Assembly: GCA_030386875.1 (NCBI GenBank) | Contig: CM059575.1 | Span: 15,028,293 to 15,092,292 of the forward strand | Length of the DNA: 64,000 bases | Direction: 5' to 3' | DNA from: Morinoia aosen | Taxonomy: Eukaryota > Arthropoda > Malacostraca > Amphipoda > Talitridae | In this document: piece by piece, positions 45,681 to 58,186 of the stretch | Position numbering within the stretch: the stretch's first letter is position 1 | Layout of the letters: each line of letters begins with the position of its first letter | Translations under genes and position numbers: made by a program | Notes under the pieces: generated by a model | Databases searched by the model: none | What the model was told of the DNA's origin: nothing | Seen by the model: the letters and a program-made list of their open reading frames with translations, nothing else

Positions 45681-46753
45681 TTGGTCGAATAATTACTGGA
45701 GTAAGTGCAAATGCAGATAAGGCATGACACTCCTCCCAACATTGTTGCTGTTCTCTCTTCTCCTCGCTAGAGCTAGCAACTTAAGGTGGAATGATTTAAC
45801 AAACTCTCTTAATTTATGTCATTGTAAAACTTGATGTACAAATGTGATCCATATAATTTCAATTCTTTCCTGAAAAGTTAGCGCTTTCGTAGCGGGAAAG
45901 TAGTACAGAAAATCACTTCAATGCTGCAAGTAATAAATTATCAAAGATAAACAAAGGCTCAGTTCACAATTCTTCTTGCTCACATGAATATATCATGGAA
46001 AGTATGCAAAATTTTGAATTGTCAGAACGGTATCACATTAGAAAAGGAAATATGAACATCGGTGCTAAGTGAATGATCAGCAATTTTATTTCGTACCTTG
46101 TGTCAAATTTCCACATTTTTATTTCAATTACATCTCATCCATTCCCTCTGGTGCTTCTTCAATTCTGCCTCAATTCTCTCTAGTTATACGAACAAAGCCG
46201 TTCCCATTTCTTCGTTTGGCACTTGTTCAGAATTGCAAGCAGAACACTAACCAATTTTTACAAAACTTTGGGGATTTTTAAATACTGCGTTTTCAATTGA
46301 ATCGAACCCAAAAAGGGTTTGAGCGGAACTCATCTTCGTCTTCAATAATTCGTAGTTGGTGTTTATCGCTGCAAGCCATGCCTGTGAGCCCTGAACTACC
46401 TCAATACGAACAAATCGTCAGTTTTTTAAGAGCGAATTAGAAAAACATTTGCGCTGAGAAATGCGGATAGATAGCATACGTTAATATGGACAGAATGTCC
46501 TTCATGAACAAAAATAAATATCGCAGGCACGACTTAGTCTCAGGATAAGTAACCTTTGGTTACGGTTTTTCTTCGTAGCATCCACTGACATTTTCGAAGC
46601 GTAAGTTACCAAATTGTAGTGAGATTGCTTCTGGTCATTGTAAATTTTCTTACAAGAAGTTTTGACAGCGTCTTCTGTCTTTTCCCATTGATATCTGTTT
46701 CGGTATTGCTAATAGATTTTTATATAATAAATTTACTCGTTTCCGTATAAAAG
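45681..46753. other. AT-rich DNA, no gene recognised
   Basis: A 70-codon ORF at 46069-46281 has no domain. No repeat was recognised. Confidence 0.5.
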
Positions 46754-47034
46754 ACCATAGGTGAAACATTCATTTCAGAGAAGCCAGTTTTAACATTCAC
46801 CTTCGCCAATTTTTGTCAATCGAACCACATATCACCTATTTTGAAGAAATTTTCAAATATCCATGATCAGGGATTCACTTTGATATTGCATCAAAGTGAA
46901 TGCCTGATCATGGATATTTGAAAATTTCTTCAAAATAGGTGATAGATGGTTCGATTGACAAAAATTACCGAAGGTGAATGTTAAAACTGGCTTCTCTGAA
47001 ATGAATGTTTCACCTATGGTGTTTCACCTATGGT
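46754..47034. mobile_element. Long near-perfect foldback element (131-bp arms)
   Basis: 46754-46884 and 46890-47020 are inverted copies with about five mismatches in 131 bp and a 5-nt loop (ATTGC). The outer terminus is ACCATAGGTGAAAC. The right terminal 14 bp are directly repeated at 47021-47034. A transcript would form a nearly continuous dsRNA. No TA or longer flanking target duplication is clear, so it may be a MITE with altered ends or a locally generated inverted duplication. Confidence 0.85.
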
Positions 47035-49060
47035 GCACTAGCACACTCCTCATCCCCATACACTTCATAACCCTCTGAACTGCATTTTACGACATCTCTC
47101 ATGATAAACATCTTTCGAATAAAAATGGTCTCGAGTAAATCACCTAATTTCTAACCAAGTGCATTACAGTATATTCAGTGCTCATCTGTACTGTTTGATG
47201 AAGGTTTATTACATTTGAATACGGCATTGATTTAGAAAACAACAGAAATTCTATACAGAAGAATTGATCATCATACTCCATAGATTAAAATCAACGGGAA
47301 ATTCTTAGTTATCTCGGAAAAATGACTACGTATTCATTTTGCGAGGAGCAACGCACCCAACCTTGTACATTAACTTTAAACGGTTCATTTTTATTTGGAC
47401 AGAACTCATTGGGATTCATAGATTTTTTGAAAATCTTCATAAATCTTGCACATCAAGGGATAATTCTATTAACATTTATTAGACGTGAGAGTAAAAATTA
47501 AATAAAATAATACCCAAATGAATGTTGAATAATTGCGCCAATGCGCAGTTAATCAATGATTTACTATCCTGAACTCTCTTCATGTCATAGCGTCACAAGA
47601 TGTCCTAGCCTTGTTTTAGACCCAGTGCCTCAACTATGCCCAAACAGTATAGCATCAGGAAGTTTTGTCGGCAGTATAGGTATGGTATTTCTTCCGGTTG
47701 CAAAAGTGCATGGTGGACTCAATTTTATGTAACTCTTATTTTAGATCTAAACATCTATTGCGTTGTACGGGTGTAAATAAGTTCTGGACCGCACTCCAAG
47801 AGTGATCACTGTACAAAAAAAGGCATCAGAGTAGAAGTGAAGAAGAAAGAATAACAGCCACACACACAGTTATTATTCTTCACGTACAAACACCAGTACG
47901 TCCGCTTCAACAGGAGAAAACAACATTTTCACGAATTCACCATCCCATTATTTTATGGCTTTTTTGTCTCATCAGTAACACTCGGATCAGAACCATTACT
48001 TGTTTTATTTCACTAACGATGCAGCACTATAAAGATATCGCGTAAACACATGTATGTAAAAAGATGGACTGTGATATTGCAAAGTCAATATGTGACCAAC
48101 TAAGTTAAGTACCAAGACACGACCGCTGATGTATTGTAAGTTGAATCATTTGATAACGGAAAGCTTTCGTTCGAACCATAACTATTTGTAGGAAAATAAT
48201 TATCTGCCCAAAAATTTCATTGATAAATATTTACACGTCATTTTATCTTGACATAGATGTAATATAACATACATGTTCTTACAACTTGAAAATTTTCCCT
48301 ACAAATAATATTGGATAGGTTTTGAGGTTTTGCGAAAGGTTATCATTTTACAAATATATTGAGTTTGACTACACCCAAACATGAGCTATGAAAAATGGTT
48401 AATGAATTGAAATAAGTTTATATCTTCAAGAGGAAAAATAAGCAATAAATTTCATCAAGGCTTATTTTTTCTGACGTTGTGTAATAAAATGAAAATCAAA
48501 GTCACTGGCAAGAGGAAACTACATTCACAGGAATATATGGTTTGCTTCCTCTGGCAGTCCTGTTTTTCTTTAAATAAAAACCTCTACTTCCATTTGGAAA
48601 ACTCTTTCTTACTCGAAATAACGTATCTTTTCACCTTTTTTCTTCCTGATCTATTTTTCTAAAATGTAGAGATTTGTAGCCGTCAGGAGACTGGTCATAA
48701 CCTCACAGTGAACAATCAAGCGCGATCATGAAATGTACATCAGTCAAACGGTGCAGTCTAAATTTCACGCTGCCATGGGACCCCCGGAAAACTTCAGCAC
48801 CATCGAGCTCAATTTTAGACCAAGTCTTGCATCTTCATGATGCAAGGCACTTTTTTTTCGTCTAGTCTCCGTGACATGAAGGTAAAGAATTGCGCTTGAG
48901 TTTTGAAAGGAGGGGCCTAAATTCAAGTCCTCTCCACGCAACAGCGCAGTCCTTTACCGAAGCATACAGCTCCAATGGTGATAGTAGGAAACGGAGTAGA
49001 CAGGGCAAAATAATAATAGAAAAAACCTTTCTGCTCAATGTGCTTTGACATTACTACTTC
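47035..49060. other. AT-rich DNA, no gene recognised
   Basis: A 61-codon ORF at 48477-48662 has no domain. A weak tRNA-like B-box (AATTCAAGTCC, 48920-48930) lacks a convincing A-box. A (TC)n run lies at about 49063-49077. Confidence 0.45.
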
Positions 49061-49079
49061 CTCCTCTCTCTCTCTCTTT

Positions 49080-49440
49080 AGGTTAAGACAGTCAAATTAA
49101 TATTATTAGTTGGTTTAAGACTAGCTAGACACAACGGAAGCAATCTCAAGAAACCGAACGCAGAAAAAAGATCATTTGACATGGACTGTTAGGAAACAGG
49201 GAATCCGAGTATAAGATGTGTTCCTGCACAGGTTACCCTACGCATAAAGAGCAATTAAGTTTGGGAGAAGAAGAAAAGACATGGAAGAAATGACATTGTA
49301 ATCGCCTAGAGAAAGGATCTCCTTGATATGGTAGTAAAATTGAATAAATTGTTTGTGTATAAATTGTTGAAGAAGGTATGAGAACTGAAAGAAGCAAAGT
49401 GGTACGAAAGAAAGAAGCCTAGAAAAAAGCTTATCCAAAA
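49080..49440. repeat. Diverged copy of a dispersed repeat family (see 59803-60754)
   Basis: Shares in order a TTGGTTTAAG word, GGGAATC, AAGATGTGTTC, a CCCTACGCATA(A/G)A word and an AG-rich GGAAGAA tail with the copies at 50806 and 60.1 kb. Heavily diverged, no coding capacity seen. Confidence 0.4.
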
Positions 49441-50805
49441 CTGAGATAACTCAACAATGTCCTTCATTCTGCGGACGATAGTCCTTCACACCACACGATA
49501 TCTAAGCCTAACTGGCTGGGTCTATTGCACATCCAAAGCTCTTTGAAGGAATTAACAATTTGGAAAACACTGCAGTAACATAAAAAATGTAAAAATGAAG
49601 GGATCTATACTGAAAAATGTTTCTGGAGTCAAGCTCCGAACCGGACACTGGGCATGCCAACGGAACTCATAGAAGTAACTTTTAACATAAAAAACGTTCA
49701 ACAAGTTACTGGTTTATTTTATGACTTTTAAATACATAAAATTCCATTTTTTCATCTCAGCCTTTCATTTTTAAGGCATAAATTACGTTTCTTGGTGCCT
49801 ATTCAACCCTCGTTATAAAAAGTTTACCTTTCCAATTGTTATCGTAGCTCTCAAATTTGCAAATGTGCGCAGACGTTTGGTTTTACGTTCCCAGAAACAC
49901 ATATTTCGACATTTTTCAATGGATATGTGTTGAACTCTTCGAATAAAGCAATTAGCTTCATAAATGAGATCCGTTGGGATATAACATTTTTCATCATGCG
50001 AAGTCGTGAAACAAATTTGTGTACGAACAGCGGCTTCACGTGCATGGGTGTCTTTACTTCTAACTCAGTCATTTCCACTGTTCATGAAGCACAATAGATA
50101 CGATATGTATCATTTTCCATACCGATTGGGAACACGTAGGGTGATTAATAAGTTTTTGCACGTAAATTTCTACTGATGCACTTGGAGCTACTTCTCACAA
50201 TTTGGAAAGCGGGATGCTTAAGATCTATTAGAGAAGCCGCCAGCACACTAAGACAGGTATGGAGATAACCCGAAATCCGATAAAGACTAGTACGTTAGGG
50301 ATCCAACTATTTTCATCGTTATCACACACAGTTTTATTAAAAACAAAGTGCAATTCATTTTCATTAAGAAAAAAATGCACAAATTACTGTTACTGATTCA
50401 TGTTTGTGCCTCCAAATCACTAACTAGTAAAAACATTCTTCGAGACGAGGTCACCGTAACTACACAGCAGCTACAGAGCAGATATGTAGAGAATGATTTA
50501 CTGGGACTGAGAGTGCAATATGAGATCAATGGCACACCGTTAATGCACTTCTCTCAGTCAGCAATATACAGTACAAGATAACTTTCTCTCCAATGCGAAT
50601 AGAGGAACCACGATGGCTAGCGTCAACGACCTCTCTGTGTACCAGCATACGAGCAGAGTAAGGGTGCATGTTTATCGCTTAATTTGCTCTCTATTTAAAC
50701 TGAAACGATTTTAGGTGGAATTTGAGCAAGCGAGGAACCTTTCAGGTCTCTAGCAGGATTTAGTGTGCACATAACATCTGTATCTAAACCAAATTTTAGT
50801 TTAAA
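49441..50805. other. AT-rich DNA, no gene recognised
   Basis: Short ORFs (75-77 codons) without domains. Confidence 0.45.
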
Positions 50806-51000
50806 TTAGATTATAACTTAGTTTTAGCCTCCCTAATCACATAAAGAAAGGATACAAAGAAGGTATTGTTTAGTGTGGAAATATGGGAATCTATGCACAA
50901 ATGTGTTTTCACGCGAATTCTTTTCGCTCATTAACAGCAATTTTGAAAAAGTTTATGAAACTAAATAAAAGTTGAAATGAACTGGTGTATATATATAAAG
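50806..51000. repeat. Diverged copy of a dispersed repeat family
   Basis: TTAGATTATAACTTAGTTTTAGCCTCCCTAA here matches the start of the 59.8-kb copy (word by word: TTAGATTATAA, CTCCCTAA). TTTAGTGTGG, GGGAATCTATGCACAAA and TGTGTT then follow in the same order. It ends near 51000, before the 17-bp array. Confidence 0.55.
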
Positions 51001-51162
51001 TGCAAAATGTATATCTGTATAGTATAAGTTTACGAGTGAGATTGCGTGCGACTAAATGCATCTGCGACGTTTTTTTTGTCATTTTTGAAAATTTATTAAA
51101 ACATTTATCTACGTTCTTGCGCATTCATCTTTTTAATGAACAATTTTATAGAAACACTCTCT

Positions 51163-52450
51163 GAGTGAGGTGCTGTGCAGGTACCTATAGTGAGGTGCTG
51201 TATAGTGCAGGTACCTATAGCGTGCAGGTACCTATAGAGTGCAGGTACCTATAGCGTGCAGGTACCTATAGAGTGCAGGTACCTATAGCGAGGTGCTGTA
51301 TAGTGCAGGTACCTATAGCGTGCAGGTACCTATAGAGTGCAGGTACCTATAGCGTGCAGGTACCTATAGAGTGCAGGTACCTATAGCGTGCAGGTACCTA
51401 TAGAGTGCAGGTACCTATAGCGAGGTGCTGTATAGTGCAGGTACCTATAGCGTGCAGGTACCTATAGAGTGCAGGTACCTATAGCGTGCAGGTACCTATA
51501 GAGTGCAGGTACCTATAGAGTGCAGGTACCTATAGCGTGCAGGTACCTATAGAGTGCAGGTACCTATAGAGTGCAGGTACCTATAGAGTGCAGGTACCTA
51601 TAGAGTGCAGGTACCTATAGCGAGGTGCTGTATAGTGCAGGTACCTATAGCGTGCAGGTACCTATAGAGTGCAGGTACCTATAGCGTGCAGGTACCTATA
51701 GAGTACAGGTACCTATAGAGTGCAGGTACCTATAGCGTGCAGGTACCTATAGAGTGCAGGTACCTATAGAGTGCAGGTACCTATAGCGTGCAGGTACCTA
51801 TAGAGTGCAGGTACCTATAGAGTGCAGGTACCTATAGCGTGCAGGTACCTATAGAGTGCAGGTACCTATAGAGTGCAGGTACCTATAGAGTGCAGGTACC
51901 TATAGAGTGCAGGTACCTATAGCGAGATGCTGTATAGTGCAGGTACCTATAGAGTGCAGGTACCTATAGCGTGCAGGTACCTATAGAGTGCAGGTACCTA
52001 TAGAGTGCAGGTACCTATAGAGTGCAGGTACCTATAGAGTGCAGGTACCTATAGCGAGGTGCTGTATAGTGCAGGTACCTATAGAGTGCAGGTACCTATA
52101 GCGTGCAGGTACCTATAGAGTGCAGGTACCTATAGAGTGCAGGTACCTATAGAGTGCAGGTACCTATAGAGTGCAGGTACCTATAGCGAGGTGCTGTATA
52201 GTGCAGGTACCTATAGAGTGCAGGTACCTATAGCGTGCAGGTACCTATAGAGTGCAGGTACCTATAGCGAGGTGCTGTATAGTGCAGGTACCTATAGCGT
52301 GCAGGTACCTATAGAGTGCAGGTACCTATAGAGTGCAGGTACCTATAGCGTGCAGGTACCTATAGAGTGCAGGTACCTATAGCGAGGTGCAGGTACCTAT
52401 AGTGAGGTGCTGTGCTATAGACACACTCTCAGAGTGAGGTGCTGTGCAGG
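51163..52450. repeat. 17-bp minisatellite with about 132-bp super-repeats
   Basis: The unit is GTGCAGGTACCTATAGA (or ...TAGC) and contains the palindrome AGGTACCT. Longer spacer units GCGAGGTGCTGTATA punctuate it at 51289, 51420, 51620, 51922, 52054, 52186 and 52267, giving super-repeats of about 131-132 bp in places. Both ends carry the same flank, GAGTGAGGTGCTGTGCAGG (51162-51181 and about 52432-52450), marking sharp boundaries. Confidence 0.97.
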
Positions 52451-52783
52451 ACCTGACAACGCAGGAGTGTAAAGTTTTGGGCTGCAGGGAAGCCAAGAAA
52501 AGAAAAACTATTAATTTTTCAATTAAATTTATTCATAAAATATGATAAAACCATTTGATTCTCAAGGTGCCCGTAGACAAAGACCCTCAGTTGGTAAAAA
52601 TTACACCATATAAAACATAATCATCGCGCAAGTGGCCGAACAGTGAATAAAATATTGTCTATTATTGGCCCGTCAGCTCGATGATTTCACAAAAATGACT
52701 CGCGTTGGAAGGCGACGAGTTCAAACTAATTAATAGCGACTCGAACATGGCTCGTAAAACTTTCTGTGGTTGACTATCCGAGG
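52451..52783. other. AT-rich DNA, no gene recognised
   Basis: No ORF or element seen between the array and the hairpin. Confidence 0.5.
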
Positions 52784-52904
52784 GTTCATTTTTACATACT
52801 CTCAAGACTTTGAGTCAAGACTCTTGACTCAAAACCCTCTTGAGCGTATGTAAAAATGAACACATGAATATGAGTGTGTAAAACGAGTATGTAAAAATGA
52901 ACAC
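52784..52904. repeat. Hairpin with about 36-bp arms plus adjacent partial copy
   Basis: GTTCATTTTTACATACTCTC at 52784 and GTATGTAAAAATGAAC ending at 52861 bound an inverted repeat. The inner stem is TTTGAGTCAAGA / TCTTGACTCAAA, with a 2-nt length difference between the arms. GAGTATGTAAAAATGAACAC recurs at 52885-52904 as an extra direct copy of the right arm. Confidence 0.7.
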
Positions 52905-54257
52905 AAGAGCATTTACATAGCTACCCGAATGTTGCCTTCGTGATCAGCAATTATGCTCTAGTTTGCCCATTAGGCGAGAACATCGTTTTTCCGTAGCGCC
53001 TCAATATACGTAGAAATACGGCCGACAAGTACACTCAACTCGCATTGATTAACTCCCTTTCAAATTCACTTTAATTCATATTTTTCTGGCATCTTCTCCT
53101 ACCATTGTTCCTTCAAATTGTCTCATTAACCCATATGGCAATTTCCTCTAACGTTTTTAAATGAAGGTTTGTATTAATTTTCTAGCGTTATATCAAATAG
53201 TAGAGCTTTTTACTATCTGAAAAATAGCAAAATTTATCAATTTGTCTGTATTGAGTAAAGAAGCTATTTATGTAGACTTTAAAAATTATAATTTTTGAAG
53301 TGCACCTTGACGGAAGAATAACTATACATTCAGCAGATATATAACCTTGTTTCAAAAATTTTCAACCGTGGAACCGGTGTTCAGTTAGACGAGACTCAAC
53401 GCGACAAAACAAAGCTCAAAATTTCCGCTCTAACAAAATAGTTAGAGGGGACAATATTGTATAGACATTCCGCAAGGTTTCTAAGGCCAAACTCCTAACA
53501 CGCCTTGTTTTGGCAGCCGTCGTTTCTGCAGCCTCTTGTCACTCAAAACTCGTGCCTGTTGAAAGCTGCTGTTTTACAGAACTTTCAGTTTTAGGAATGC
53601 ATTGTTTCTACACTCCCAATACTTAGAACACGCTTCCTACTCCTTAGTCTCTTCTTAAAAACAATTGTTGGCATGAAGGAAAACTAAAAGAAAGCAGTAA
53701 ACTTCCAAAAAGTTGATTCAGAATGTACACAACGTACTGGATCTTGAAAATTTTTCGTATAAAAATCCTTCTATATAATTTATGGAAGTACCACAGATAA
53801 TTATCCAAATATCTCTATGACAGTAGCTGAATCAGCAGGAAGTTAAACAGTAAAGTTATAGTCTCTTAGTTAGCTGTATATTAGAAAAAAATGTAAATGC
53901 CTAAAACACTGAACTGACAGGCAACAGGGAGACAAAAAGCTAAGACGTTGATACAAAAGGCTCTGAAATACATATGCTTCATGTTGATTTATGAGCCTGT
54001 AAGATTGATCAACGATGATGAACGTTTTTGAAGGCAGTCTAAGTGAAAATAAATAACAGTGTCTGCCTAGTAGAATGTCTTCTATTCAGTCATTTGATGT
54101 TAGGAATGTGGCGTGCGATAGTCGGCGGGAACCACGTGACTAATTTAATAACATCAAATTGGAAAACTACCATCGTAGGTTATTTTTCAAGTAATAGCAA
54201 AGGATTGACCAACATAACTTACAAAACGCCTTGTACAAAACACGCGTCCAAAGCAAA
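52905..54257. other. AT-rich DNA, no gene recognised
   Basis: A 91-codon ORF (54043-54318) runs into the hAT element and is spurious. No other signal. Confidence 0.5.
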
Positions 54258-54265
54258 TAAATATT
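54258..54265. repeat. Left target-site duplication of hAT element
   Basis: TAAATATT directly abuts the left terminus CAGAGGTGG and recurs at 55206-55213. Confidence 0.85.
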
Positions 54266-55205
54266 CAGAGGTGGTCAGCGATAAATTTTGCGATAAAGCG
54301 ATAACGGTAAAACTATAATTTTTTTCGCTAAGTCCTATAACGATAAAGCGATAAATTTCCAAGATACCTTAAAGCGAAAAGCGATAAATCCAAAAATACT
54401 CTATTTTTGCTTCTTATGTGCATTTAAAAACCTCTTTTTTACACTTATAACACTAAAGGATCAGAAATTAATATTTTATTACTTCATAACAACCAGTATG
54501 GATGATGAGAATAAGATTATGATCACCCTATGCTCATATTATGACGAAATTTGGATAAACTACTGACTGAACGGAACCAAACGAACACGTTTCGTTTACG
54601 TTTGAACGAGTCACGCTGCCTAACATTACACATTCATACTCGATGTCTATGCTAACAATAAACATACATGGTCAACGGTAAACAGTAGTTAATGATTCGA
54701 ACTCACGGAAAAATAATTAGCTCCTGATTGGTAATATGTATATTTATTATTTAATTATGGAATTAGTATCATTAATTTGATTTAGAGCAATTTTCTTGTT
54801 TTTAGAAAAAATAAGTAAAAAGTATCAAGTACCTATGGATATGATGAGAAAGTATCTAAAGATACTTGTATCTAGATACTCTTCAAAAGTATCTAAAGAT
54901 ACTTTTATCTAGATACTTTTCAAAAGTATCTAGATAGAGCAATTAGAGACTCAATTTCAAATGTATCTAGATAGTCACTTAGATACACTAAATATCTAGC
55001 TCTGGCCTGGTCGCATCAGTTTGCCGCGTAACAATGAGCCTGTAACCTCCCGCTGTAACGGTTTTTCGTCTTAAACTACATCACTAGATTTCACTCGGGA
55101 AATTTGAACCAGTCTTACGATAAACGATAAGCGATAAATTTTCGGTGAAAGCGTTATTATAGCTTTATCGCATTATCGCTTTACTCGTCGCAAAGCCCAC
55201 GACTG
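54266..55205. mobile_element. Non-autonomous hAT element (940 bp)
   Basis: The left terminus CAGAGGTGGTC and the complement of the right terminus, CAGTCGTGGGC, agree at 8 of 11 positions and have the hAT-type CAG..GTGG form. An identical 8-bp target duplication, TAAATATT, flanks it, as hAT transposition produces. Subterminal regions carry several GCGATAAA words on the left and the inverse TTTATCGC on the right, likely transposase-binding repeats. The interior (about 54850-54990) holds nested GTATCTAGATAC palindromes. No transposase frame exists, so it would need a transposase supplied in trans. Confidence 0.88.
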
Positions 55206-55213
55206 TAAATATT
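55206..55213. repeat. Right target-site duplication of hAT element
   Basis: TAAATATT, identical to 54258-54265. Confidence 0.85.
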
Positions 55214-58045
55214 TACTGTTAAAATAAAACTCAAATCTTGCGTGTTATTCAAGGTATGAAACTAATTAAGGTTAATGGATTGCCATTGTCAACATTTCGT
55301 TCATTTTATTTACTTTTTTTAAATTTAAGGATACACAAACATGTGATTCGCCCAGGAATATAGTGATAAACCATTTTTTGGAACAGTGAGTAGCTGTACC
55401 TACTAATTTTATTTAATGTACGAGTAGTACCAGTTTTCTTTCTGATTAATATTATTGCGCTTGCTGGTTGCAGATCGTTTATTGAGTGGTATCATCATAA
55501 TTTTCATTTAGTTTGCACTGATTTTAAAAATTCAATTCTTCTTTGTAAATACATTCGGTAGACTGTATTGGGCCTATACTTGAAAAAAGGGGGTCTCAAG
55601 TTGAAACACAAAAATGACCTAGTTGTTGATTGATGTAGACATAAACAACGAGTCGCAACCAAAACCCTCAGAGCGTTTTGAACCCTCATTGAACATAATT
55701 GGTTTAGCGACCACGCAGCAATTCTTCGAATGTATTTAAACGTATATACGATGTAGAAATAAGCTGGTGAATGTATTCCAATTGTTATTTAAAAATTTTA
55801 ATGTTGTGATGAGTCATTTTTAGCATTCTTTCTGAATTTTTTAATTAAACTTCATTCGTGCAACGGATGTAATTTGTTTCATAACGCATCTTAGATTCGA
55901 AGAAAGGAAAAACTTTTACGAAGACAAGCAAAACACTAGTAATTTATTCGTACGTTATGTCGTGACGAAAAAAGATAAATTGGTATTGTAGATACCGATT
56001 GGTCACTGCCGCCGGCGAGGGAAAAATTTGCTATCCATTATAATTGGCAGTGTTCCTGCACAGGAGTACTGGTACTCTTTGGTTTGTGTGAATTGCAGCT
56101 TGAATTTTTTTATCTTGGGCATTGCTATAATTTTGATAAATTGTAATGAAGAACGCATTGAGTGAAAATCCAAAAAATATTGCAGCGACCATCTGGAACA
56201 TGCAAGGTTTCACAATAAACTGTGCTGCACAGCTTTACCGCGCAGTTTTTACGGCAGGTCATTGGAGAAATGCGATCCAGAAATACTGGACTGGTAATGC
56301 TACCGAATGAAACGCTTTCATGTAAGTATACGAATATTCACTAACATAAACATTGAACGTTCAGCTTCACAGAATTTAGAATGTTGACTTTAAAGTTGCA
56401 GTGCGAAGTTGTTAGGCTTAGCAGCAATCGTTCAGTTTGAGTGCTTAGCAATGTAGAACAACGAAGTATTTCAGTATGTAATTTGCTATAGCAGAAATGA
56501 AAAATGGTGTGACGCGTTTGCCTTGAATTCTTCCTTTGTTAAGAGTTTTTTTCACTATGGGGAAGCTTATTTTACAGTAGAGCCCCTGAAACTGAGGGCG
56601 CTTTTTATCCCATGTTAGATGAACTAAGCATTTTTTTGGGTTCGCTATAGTAGGTGAAAGATAATTTACCACATCGTCATTACTGTCGGGGGAGGTAGGA
56701 AGATAAGAACCTTTACCGAGCGATGTGAAAAGGAATCTCTTTCAGGTGCAGGGGTCGAGCTTAGTTTCTTCGGATGAGGGGTTGAATGGCTGGTGGGGTT
56801 CAGGTGGGGGGCTTTACTTGAATTTGTTCAACACCTCAACCATGACTGCAAAATTGACACATTTTTGCAATTCGTTTCGAAGAGATTGAAGTACGTCTCC
56901 CCAAACTAAACTGCAGTAATCAAAATGCCATAACACCAAAAATTGAATGACAAATAACCTAGTCTTTTTTTGAAAATTTTCTTAATTCGATGAAAAAACA
57001 TTGAGGTCCCGCTAATTTTGAAGCAAATTGTTTCCACGTTTGGTTCGAAGAACGCGTTTTTATCGAACCAGGTACCTAGGTTTTGTTCTTTGTCTACGGG
57101 CTATATTTCTTTGTCTACAGGCTCTATGTTTGGTATTTTTCTGATAATGTTCTTAAATTCATGAATAATTTATCACATTTTACCTACCTTTAGTCCGATG
57201 TAATTCTGGTGATACCTCGATTTCAGGTTAAGCACGCTGGCTCTCCGCGTTGATTTGTGTGTCTGGTAATTCAGCTCGCATAGAAAGGGTCATGGCAATT
57301 TGGACATCGTCTGCATACATGATTTCCTTCTAAGTTTTTCAAGGGGCCGACGAGTTCCTCCTCTTCAAATTTTCTCTGTGTTAAAAGACGTACAATTTCC
57401 TTCCCTTCAAGTTTTTCGATTTCCAAGAGGCCCCTTAAAACTTTTCATTTTATGCTCTTTGATGCTAAAAATGTCACCTTTAAAAGCTTCTAAAGAGAGG
57501 AACTCTATTCTCCCCTTAGTTTCAGAAGTTTTCACTCATGTGACTAAGAAATTTGGAATAAGCGAAAGCAAGCTGAGTTATCGACAGCTAACACTAGGTA
57601 TGATTTTATTTATGGAAGATACGTAAAAATTTGACAGTTTTATCTAGTACGCAATTCATCGAAAACAAGACAGCTGAGAAGCCTCTTCTGGTGGATTTTC
57701 TCGTAAATGGCTAAGAAAATTATCTCTCAAACATGTCAATATTCATTGGACGCAATTCTTGCTGTTAGAGCTCCAGCCATGTTTTTAAAAACTCCATGGC
57801 ATCGAAGATCTATGTATAAAAAGCCTTAACTTTCAAGCCCTCTCTTCATGAGCGCACAAACATTACAGCCCCAGGGAACAGTGCAGTAGTTTTTACTAGC
57901 GAAGGTTTTCAATATGCGGGAAGAAAATGAAGCATTCCACTGTTGGTGGAAGTGTGCTTTATAACGAAGATGCTCTCATTCCATATTTATTATTTGGAAT
58001 TTAACGGACACCGTTTCCAAGGGGTTTGGAGCTCTCGCATTTCAT
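55214..58045. other. AT-rich DNA, no gene recognised
   Basis: A 108-codon plus ORF at 57300-57626 is Phe/Leu/Lys-rich and unassigned. A 75-codon minus ORF at 56445-56672 is also unassigned. TTTGTCTAC(G/A)GGCT is duplicated near 57089 and 57110. Confidence 0.45.
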
Positions 58046-58079
58046 GTGAATTTCCTGGGATGTAGTTCGGGCCTGACAG

Positions 58080-58186
58080 GCCTCGGCCATGCTGGTGCAC
58101 CGCCCTTCAACGACGACTCGCCGCTACATTTCATCCACTCGCAGCTGCGACACCTGCTGCAGGAGGCTGTTGCCCGCCGCAGGCTG
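58080..58186 (+). CDS. Candidate internal coding exon, unknown protein
   Basis: A GC-rich stretch with clean codon structure in one frame, including PFNDDSPLHFIHSQLRHLLQ followed by EAVARRRL, ends at CTG|GTAGTCAT (58186/58187), a donor-like site. The Leu/Arg/His-rich end could be an amphipathic helix. Possible acceptors are GACAG at 58079 or TGTAG at 58064, both with weak pyrimidine tracts. The frame is open from an ATG at 58046. No family is recognised. The donor resembles that of the 30719 exon. Confidence 0.35.

Noticed and set aside
48880..48975. tRNA or SINE near the B-box-like AATTCAAGTCC
   Set aside because: No matching A-box at the expected distance and no cloverleaf.
57300..57626. 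108-codon protein gene
   Set aside because: Phe/Lys-rich composition typical of random AT-rich ORFs. No domain or splice context.
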